The translations under genes were made by a program, and so were the position numbers. The notes under the pieces are model-generated. The model did no database searches, was not told where the DNA came from, and saw nothing but the letters and a program-made list of their open reading frames with translations. From NCBI GenBank assembly GCA_022729275.1, contig JALDAH010000028.1, positions 1-11,086 on the forward strand: a DNA stretch of 11,086 nucleotides, written 5' to 3'. Source of the stretch: Candidatus Nanoanaerosalina archaeon. Lineage in GTDB: Archaea; Nanohalarchaeota; Nanosalinia; Nanosalinales; Nanoanaerosalinaceae. Positions within the stretch are counted from its first letter, which is position 1. Each line of letters opens with the position of its first letter. Shown in pieces: positions 6,244 through 11,086 of this stretch.

Positions 6244-9200
6244 TTAGTAGGAACACCTTTCCTCACAACATGCTGTATCTCCCCAGCAAGGCGATGAGTG
6301 ATCATCAGAACATGCTTCAACACATTTTTCGAATTCATCTTCTTCTTCACCACCCAAGGGACAATCAGAATTAAATCTGCATTGATCCTCAGGGCAGCGT
6401 CCTGGATCTCTACATGATCCCCAGGTACCGTCATCCCGACATTTCATCTCTCCTCTGACTGTTTCTATCTGACTTTTGCACCAGTCATCTCTTACACCAT
6501 CACACTTTTTGTATGTACATCTGGTATCACATCTTCTGGTCTCTCCTGGTTCACATATTTTTTCTTCCTCATCATCATTGTCGTTGTCATTATCGTTATC
6601 GTTGTCATTATCGTTGTCATTATCATTTTCATAATCTTCATCATCATTATCGTTGTCATTATCATTGTCATAATCTTCATCATCATTATCGTTGTCATTA
6701 TCATTGTCATAATCTTCATCATCATTGTCGTTGTCATTATCATTGTCATAATCTTCAGCAGTATCTGTAATGATACATCCTATCTGGTCGACATCAGCTC
6801 TACAAACAGTTTCAGTACATCCAATACTAATACCACTTTTTGTTCTTTCATATGTACACGTTTCAACTGGTTCATTAGCCCAGTTATGACTTCCAGTATT
6901 ACAGGAAGTTCCACAAAATATGTTGCTGCTACTGCAGTAGTCAGAAGATGTTGAGCTCCAGTACTTGTATTGTTCCCATACATGATCGCTCATGCGTGGG
7001 TGTGGACATCTACTTCTATCAAACCTGCATATATATCCATCATCAACCTCGACTACTTCGCCGTCCTCGGATACACAGTCATCAAAAGAACCTCCTTCAA
7101 TAAGCTCTGTTTCTTTGAAATGTGCTATAACATCTTTGGATCCTGTGATTGTTAATTCACATTCTTTATCCCTACCAGAACATCTTCCAGACCATCTATC
7201 AAAATTCCAGCCATCTTCTGATTCAGCAACTACTTTAATAACTTCGCCCTCTTCAAATGTATTGACACCTTCAGGAGGTACTGTTGAACCCTCTCCTTCT
7301 ATTGCTATTCTCAAATCATATTCTTTGGTCTCTTCCTCTTCATCCTCAAAATCTTCTCTATCTCCACATTTACATGTATTGGTCTCAGGATCACAAATAG
7401 GTGTGTCCATACCAACAGCCTGAGGACATATAAGGTGTTGACAGTCACTATCTGTCTCGCACTCCATGTCTCTCTCAAAAACAGCTATTATTCTCTTATC
7501 ATTATTCATTTCCAATTCACAGTCCTCAGTACCTTGACAGTCTCCTCTAAAACCAGTAAAGACATATCCTCGGTAAGGATCGGCAGTGACAGTAACCTGT
7601 TCTCCCTCATCAAAAGTGTGAATTTTTCTACCAGCAGGTTCTGTAGAACCTCTTCCAACAATGTTAATCCCCAAATTATAGGCTTCTTCCTCTTCATAGA
7701 AATCTCCCTTTACACAACCAACTTCCACTACATCAGCCTCACAAATATCCCTCACACAAGTGATTCTCCGACTTTTGGTTCTTTGATATCCGCATGTCTC
7801 TACGGGTTCGTTAGCCCAGTCATGACCACCGGTTTGACATGATGTACCGCATAAAGGATTACTGCTTCTACAACTGTTGGACTCTGTTTTGGACCAGTCA
7901 TTATACTGATTCCATCCAGCAGGACAACTGGTATCTTCGATTCTGCAAACATATCCATCATCAACCTCTGCTATTTCTCCACCCTCGTTAAGACAGTCCG
8001 AATAAGAAGTATCTCCTATAAGATCTATCTCCGCACCAATCTCCAGTTCTCTATTTATCTCGATTTCCGTCTCTAGCGATTCAGAATCCTCTATTGAACT
8101 AATATCCCCTGTCCATGAGAAACCTTTATCCGTAATATCCGGAGATGTTTCAGCAACAAGTTTAACAGTTTCCCCTTTTTCAAATTCGTGATAACCTTCA
8201 CCTGGCTCAACAACATTGACAAAACCTCCGGAATAAATATGTACTTCAACTTTTTCTTCTTCTATTGTTCCACCCTCATAGACAGCTTTTATCTCGTAAT
8301 CTTTCCACATAACAATCATGGTTTCAGGAGACCCAGGATCATCCATCGCCTCCAGATCACCGATCCAAGAAAAATCAGGTTCCTGCTCTATATCAGGTGA
8401 AAACTCGACAACAAGATCCACAAAATCCTTTATTTCATAGGTAAAAGTACCTTCACCGGGTTCAACAACCTCAACAAAATCTCCAGAACTTACATTTAAA
8501 TTGACTTCACTATCCCAAGATTTTATCTGATCAACTATACTAGGATCCAGTTCTTCAGCAGCTTCAATCGCTTCCTCAACGTTTTCGTATTGGTAAAATT
8601 GCTCCGAATAGCTGTTCATCTCAGCATATTTTCCATAAGCCTGGATTCCCACAATTTCAACCTTATCACTGAGCTCTTCAAATTTATCTCTCCATCTCTC
8701 CAAAGTCATTTCAAAATAATCACCATCCATCTCAAAAACCACTGAATTGATATCATCATCCAAACCTGCAGAGATTTTATCATCCTCTGCTTCAAAATTA
8801 GCGTGGACATTTTTGTCCTCGGTCATAGTTACGGCACAAGCAACACCATCGATTTGATCACAATCGCCTGACCAACCAGTAAATTCATATCCACTGTCCG
8901 AAGAAGCTGTGACATGGAGATATTCTCCTTCTTCATGGGTATAATTTTTCTCGGGAGGACTGGTAGAGCCGCCTTCGTCGGAAGATATTCCAAGAACGTA
9001 TTCATCCTTATCCAGATCATCGGGAGTTTTGGATTGTATACAACGGACAGATAGGCCGTAAGCAGGATGATCGCTAATTCTAACGATATAGTCTGGTCTA
9101 AACAATACTCTAAACCAGTATTCAGGATAGCTACCGGAAGAAGTCCACCAGGTACTAATTGAACCACTACGTAATGTGCCGTTTTTATTTCGGAAACCGA

Positions 9201-10737
9201 CAGGTAAAGCGTTAAATCCTGATTCACCACACACCGTAGAATTAGTACACCAATCCGCTTTTTCATCTTTCAACTTATCCCCTATATCTCCTCTCATATA
9301 TGATTTTGAATTAGCATCGGATTCAGACATACCAAGTTCCATCTCCAAAGTTTTGAATTCCTCGTCCGTAGGCACATGCCAACCTTCAGGACATAAGCCC
9401 TGTGCACCTTCCTCAGTTGATCCATCCATTGCCGCATCCCACTGATATAAAAAACTTCCATAGTCGATATCTTCTTGTTCAGCATGACCACAGGCATCAA
9501 AAGGCTCAGTATCATCCCACTCTCTATCTCTACATCCTTCACCATATCTCAAATCCTCAGCAAACCAGCACTGATCACCAATCTTCACAGTATCATAACT
9601 GTATCCCTGATACTCGAAATCATCTCCACAGATGAATGTTTCACCTTCATAAACAGCTTTTATCTCGTAATCATTCCACATAACAATCATGGTTTCAGGA
9701 GACCCAGGATCTTCCATCGCCTCCAGATCACCCTTCCAAGAGAATTCTGGTTCCTGCTCTATATCAGGTGAAAACTCGACAACAAGATCAACAGCCTCAC
9801 CTTCCTCATAGGTAAAAGTACCTTCACCGGGTTCAACAACCTCAACAAAATCTCCAGAACTTACATTTAACTCAACTTCGCTTTCCCAAGGAGGTTCTAT
9901 AGGTTCATCTTCTTCCACAAATTTCGCTTTAACAGAGGTGTCTTCCTCTATCTCAAATTCACAAATTTTTTCTCCAGGATCACATTTTTCGGCACTTCCA
10001 TCGAGTATCCATCCTTCAAAAACATATTCTTCTTCAGGAACCGCTTCCACGACTATTTTTTGTCCTTCTGGATATCTACCTGACTCTTCTCCATGCACTT
10101 CACCATCTTCTTCAGAGGATACCTCCAGATCCAAGAAAACAGCATTGGAGTCAAATGTACATCCATCGTCAACAGGCACATAAACAGGATTATGTTCGCT
10201 TACTGAACCGGTTGCGATGAATTCCTCGTTCTGATATATAGCGAATGGTTCCTCCCTAGAAGAGACTTCATTCCTGAAAAAACTCAGTTCACAGCCATTC
10301 AATTCAAGTAACTCAACATCAATATCGATGGGGAATGTCAAAACATTTTTCCCTGTTCCCAAGTCTATCTGTTCAGCAACATAAGTTTCTGCTTCAAAAC
10401 TGCAACCACTGCTGACAGGAATCCAAAGACCCTTCCCCTCATGTCTCAAGGAATCGGTCTCCACATAATTATAATTAACATTATCGAAGTACATGAAAGG
10501 CTCCTCTACTGTGCTATCACTGAAACGCCCTATATCACAGCCCGAATCCAAAAGATCATCTAGATCCGCATCCAAGGCAGGGATCAAATTAGCTCCCTCT
10601 TCCAACTGTATAGACACAGTATCACCAGCAACATCGACTTCGTCTCCGGGAAAAACCCCGATGACAGAACCGAAAATTATTATCAGAAAAGTTGTGAGAA
10701 CCAATGATTTACCAATAAGCCCGTATTTGCATCGCAT
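6244..10737 (-). CDS. Giant secreted mosaic protein: FISUMP, InlB-like repeats, cysteine modules
   Basis: A 1497-residue acidic, cysteine-rich protein. Residues 1-28 form a signal peptide; I see no C-terminal membrane helix or sorting motif. In order: two related modules at 41-119 and 122-200 (each with two Gly-Cys sites: Cys67/112, Cys149/193); InlB-like repeat R1 at 202-275; module A1 at 284-366; FISUMP domain at 367-567; R2 at 580-651; a unique segment at 652-740; A2 at 741-823; A3 at 830-905; ten-cysteine module B1 at 912-1008; R3 at 1020-1088; a short C-x-x-D-S-D-C knot-like segment at 1092-1125; R4 at 1140-1208; B2 at 1217-1321; an Asp/Asn tract at 1328-1392; and a cysteine-rich tail at 1393-1497. 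R repeats show the pattern G-S-T...E-E-G-E...G-Y-x-F-x-G-W-x-G-x-C...A-x-F of divergent InlB B-repeats. Even numbers of cysteines in modules suggest disulfides and an extracellular location. An adhesin or surface-recognition role is inferred; no catalytic motif is seen. The ATG at 10737 lies 26 bases after a TATA element. Confidence 0.9.
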   Translation of the reverse strand: MRCKYGLIGKSLVLTTFLIIIFGSVIGVFPGDEVDVAGDTVSIQLEEGANLIPALDADLDDLLDSGCDIGRFSDSTVEEPFMYFDNVNYNYVETDSLRHEGKGLWIPVSSGCSFEAETYVAEQIDLGTGKNVLTFPIDIDVELLELNGCELSFFRNEVSSREEPFAIYQNEEFIATGSVSEHNPVYVPVDDGCTFDSNAVFLDLEVSSEEDGEVHGEESGRYPEGQKIVVEAVPEEEYVFEGWILDGSAEKCDPGEKICEFEIEEDTSVKAKFVEEDEPIEPPWESEVELNVSSGDFVEVVEPGEGTFTYEEGEAVDLVVEFSPDIEQEPEFSWKGDLEAMEDPGSPETMIVMWNDYEIKAVYEGETFICGDDFEYQGYSYDTVKIGDQCWFAEDLRYGEGCRDREWDDTEPFDACGHAEQEDIDYGSFLYQWDAAMDGSTEEGAQGLCPEGWHVPTDEEFKTLEMELGMSESDANSKSYMRGDIGDKLKDEKADWCTNSTVCGESGFNALPVGFRNKNGTLRSGSISTWWTSSGSYPEYWFRVLFRPDYIVRISDHPAYGLSVRCIQSKTPDDLDKDEYVLGISSDEGGSTSPPEKNYTHEEGEYLHVTASSDSGYEFTGWSGDCDQIDGVACAVTMTEDKNVHANFEAEDDKISAGLDDDINSVVFEMDGDYFEMTLERWRDKFEELSDKVEIVGIQAYGKYAEMNSYSEQFYQYENVEEAIEAAEELDPSIVDQIKSWDSEVNLNVSSGDFVEVVEPGEGTFTYEIKDFVDLVVEFSPDIEQEPDFSWIGDLEAMDDPGSPETMIVMWKDYEIKAVYEGGTIEEEKVEVHIYSGGFVNVVEPGEGYHEFEKGETVKLVAETSPDITDKGFSWTGDISSIEDSESLETEIEINRELEIGAEIDLIGDTSYSDCLNEGGEIAEVDDGYVCRIEDTSCPAGWNQYNDWSKTESNSCRSSNPLCGTSCQTGGHDWANEPVETCGYQRTKSRRITCVRDICEADVVEVGCVKGDFYEEEEAYNLGINIVGRGSTEPAGRKIHTFDEGEQVTVTADPYRGYVFTGFRGDCQGTEDCELEMNNDKRIIAVFERDMECETDSDCQHLICPQAVGMDTPICDPETNTCKCGDREDFEDEEEETKEYDLRIAIEGEGSTVPPEGVNTFEEGEVIKVVAESEDGWNFDRWSGRCSGRDKECELTITGSKDVIAHFKETELIEGGSFDDCVSEDGEVVEVDDGYICRFDRSRCPHPRMSDHVWEQYKYWSSTSSDYCSSSNIFCGTSCNTGSHNWANEPVETCTYERTKSGISIGCTETVCRADVDQIGCIITDTAEDYDNDNDNDNDDEDYDNDNDNDNDDEDYDNDNDNDNDDEDYENDNDNDNDNDNDNDNDNDDEEEKICEPGETRRCDTRCTYKKCDGVRDDWCKSQIETVRGEMKCRDDGTWGSCRDPGRCPEDQCRFNSDCPLGGEEEDEFEKCVEACSDDHSSPCWGDTACCEERCSY
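6570..6756 (-). repeat. 39-base minisatellite coding for an Asp/Asn tract
   Basis: In the large protein (residues 1328-1392) the 13-residue unit EDYDNDNDNDNDD, 39 bases long, is repeated three times almost exactly. A fourth copy starts EDYEND and is lengthened by extra Asn-Asp pairs, then ends in an acidic run. Because the unit is a multiple of three, gain or loss of copies keeps the frame. The tract separates module B2 from the cysteine-rich tail and should be an extended, highly negative linker, possibly binding cations. The low complexity also makes open frames on the other strands, which are not genes. Confidence 0.92.
6775..7089 (-). repeat. Ten-cysteine module B2 of the large protein
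   Basis: Residues 1217-1321. The cysteines at 1221, 1237, 1244, 1268, 1275, 1279, 1294, 1307, 1312 and 1321 have the same order and almost the same spacing as in module B1. Shared core strings are EVDDGY, CGTSC, WANEPVETC and RTKS. B2 carries six extra residues between the third and fourth cysteines. The module is not one I recognise. Confidence 0.8.
7714..8004 (-). repeat. Ten-cysteine module B1 of the large protein
   Basis: Residues 912-1008. Cysteines lie at 915, 931, 938, 956, 963, 967, 982, 994, 999 and 1008, enough for five disulfides. The module pairs with B2, from which it is separated by two InlB-like repeats and the knot-like segment. The DNA of the two copies has diverged, so this duplication is older than that of A1 and A2. 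Confidence 0.8.
8269..8517 (-). repeat. Module A2, recent duplicate of A1
   Basis: Residues 741-823 (83 residues, 249 bases). By my count it differs from A1 at about 25 positions, roughly 90% identical, and it contains a 65-base block (8435-8499) with no difference. The module has the strand pattern V-E-x-V-V-E-P-G-E-G followed by F-S-W-x-G-D-L, a relative of the InlB-like repeats. A third, more diverged copy (A3) follows at residues 830-905. Confidence 0.88.
9037..9639 (-). other. FISUMP domain of the large protein
   Basis: Residues 367-567 match the Fibrobacter succinogenes major paralogous domain family. Visible hallmarks are the opening Y-x-T-V-x-I-G-D-Q-C-W-F-A-E-D-L-R-Y, then Y-Q-W-D-A-A-M, the G-L-C-P-E-G-W-H-V-P-T-D-E-E-F core, F-N-A-L-P-V-G-F-R, T-W-W-T-S-S, and the closing G-L-S-V-R-C-I. 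The domain occurs in secreted and lipid-anchored surface proteins. Its biochemical role is unknown, and a carbohydrate- or surface-binding function is only suspected. Confidence 0.88.
9640..9888 (-). repeat. Module A1, recent duplicate of A2
   Basis: Residues 284-366, equal in length to A2 and exactly 1371 bases (457 codons) from it. The identical block is at 9806-9870. The copies lie in the same orientation and frame and bracket the FISUMP domain, repeat R2 and the unique segment. Confidence 0.88.
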
Positions 10738-10756
10738 AACTTAAAATTACTACTAG

Positions 10757-10768
10757 GCCATATAAAAA
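10757..10768 (-). promoter_or_regulatory. TATA element of the large surface protein gene
   Basis: The minus strand reads TTTTTTATATGG, centred about 26 bases before the ATG at 10737, with no Shine-Dalgarno site between. This fits a leaderless archaeal transcript and supports the chosen start. Confidence 0.6.
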
Positions 10769-10778
10769 AGTTTAATAA

Positions 10779-10790
10779 AAATATTTTTAA
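10779..10790 (+). promoter_or_regulatory. Possible TATA element of the lipoprotein gene
   Basis: AATATTTTTAAT lies about 29 bases before the ATG at 10814, again without a clear ribosome binding site. The 76-base divergent gap would thus hold two opposed core promoters about 20 bases apart, so the two genes could share control. Confidence 0.35.
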
Positions 10791-10813
10791 TCAGCCGGAT
10801 ACAACTACAAGAT

Positions 10814-11086
10814 ATGGTAAAAAGAAAAGCATCTTTAAGCATCCTTGTATTAACCCTTGTAACATCTTTAATCTTGTCCGGTTGTATAGGAGAAGTTGAA
10901 TGCGATCAGATGGACTTCGAGATAGAAACCGATCCTCAGGGCGTCTCGTTCACCAACACCGGAGAAACCGATATACAGGGTTTAACTATTTATAAGGATG
11001 GAGAGGAATTAGAAGAGGATATCATAGGTCTTGAACCCGGTCATACAATAATGCCAGGGGAGACTGTTCACATTGAACTCCCAAGA
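10814..11086 (+). CDS. Secreted lipoprotein, 3' end missing
   Basis: The frame is open from the ATG at 10814 to the window edge (91 codons, no stop). Residues 1-5 are basic, 6-21 are hydrophobic, and L-S-G-C at 21-24 is a lipobox with Cys24 as the lipidated residue, so the mature protein should be tethered to the outer face of the membrane. The visible mature part is acidic and beta-rich: V-S-F-T-N-T-G-E-T-D-I at about 45-55, then L-T-I-Y-K-D-G, L-E-P-G-H-T-I and P-G-E-T-V-H-I-E-L. This strand pattern is common in small Ig-like or pilin-like domains of archaeal surface proteins, but I cannot name a family. The gene diverges from the giant secreted protein with a 76-base gap, so both may be expressed together at the surface. 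An alternative is an unrelated lipoprotein that merely shares the promoter region. Confidence 0.75.
   Translation, partial: MVKRKASLSILVLTLVTSLILSGCIGEVECDQMDFEIETDPQGVSFTNTGETDIQGLTIYKDGEELEEDIIGLEPGHTIMPGETVHIELPR

Noticed and set aside
6570..6756. CRISPR-like array
   Set aside because: The 39-base units are contiguous with no unique spacers and lie inside a long coding frame.
6570..6756. Thrombospondin type 3 or dockerin-like calcium sites in the Asp/Asn tract
   Set aside because: The tract lacks the D-x-D-x-D-G loop with glycine and cysteine spacing of those families. Loose cation binding is possible, but no defined site can be claimed.
6492..6770. Met/Thr-rich (minus) and Cys/His/Tyr-rich (plus) open frames over the minisatellite
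   Set aside because: Both are shadows of the low-complexity Asp/Asn repeat. A periodic sequence without stop triplets stays open in several frames, and the Cys/His spacing is repeat-driven rather than a zinc motif.
6992..9771. Plus-strand frames of 60-145 codons opposite the large gene, including 6992-7423
   Set aside because: They are serine- and proline-rich antisense reflections of Glu/Gly/Asp codons, without signals for initiation or family matches.
8269..9888. A1 and A2 as ends of a mobile element
   Set aside because: The repeats are coding, in frame and direct, and the sequence between them encodes surface domains, not a transposase or recombinase.

Overview
Organism. The window reads as an archaeal chromosome segment of low to moderate GC. 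Clear TATA-type elements (TTATAAAG, TTTTTTATATGG, TTTATATT) lie upstream of genes. Two sit about 25 bases before an ATG with no ribosome binding site between, which is the archaeal leaderless arrangement, while the cold-shock gene and the ankyrin gene carry Shine-Dalgarno sequences. In the SGNH gene every arginine codon I read is AGA or AGG, and ATA isoleucine codons are frequent. Many proteins are acidic. A little-studied lineage, perhaps DPANN-like or from a saline habitat, is a guess; no rRNA or other taxonomic marker is present, and a bacterial host is not strictly excluded because several families here are also bacterial. || Layout. Bases 1-1317 (minus strand) hold the 5' part of a membrane-anchored SGNH-type hydrolase gene that runs off the left edge, preceded by a membrane-anchored ankyrin-repeat gene. 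Divergent from these is a cold-shock-domain gene (1453-1644, plus). Next, on the minus strand, are a duplicated HD-domain phosphohydrolase (1741-2682) and a two-gene bPH2 membrane unit resembling Bacillus YdbS/YdbT (4598-2737, ATGA overlap). An aldehyde dehydrogenase gene (4687-6213, plus) diverges from that unit and converges on one very large minus-strand gene (6244-10737). The last bases start a lipoprotein gene (10814 to the right edge, plus) that diverges from the large gene. No gene-free stretch exceeds 150 bases. I see no tRNA, rRNA, insertion sequence or CRISPR array. || Main point of interest. The 1497-residue secreted protein is a mosaic. It has a signal peptide, two N-terminal cysteine modules, four InlB-like repeats, a FISUMP domain, three copies of an 83-residue-type module (two about 90% identical in DNA), two copies of a ten-cysteine module I do not recognise, a 39-base Asp/Asn minisatellite and a cysteine-rich tail. 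The neighbouring lipoprotein, the SGNH protein, the ankyrin protein and the bPH2 pair are also membrane or envelope proteins, so the window looks like an envelope and cell-surface neighbourhood with two cytoplasmic enzymes (ALDH, HD) and an RNA chaperone interspersed. No single pathway links all of the genes.
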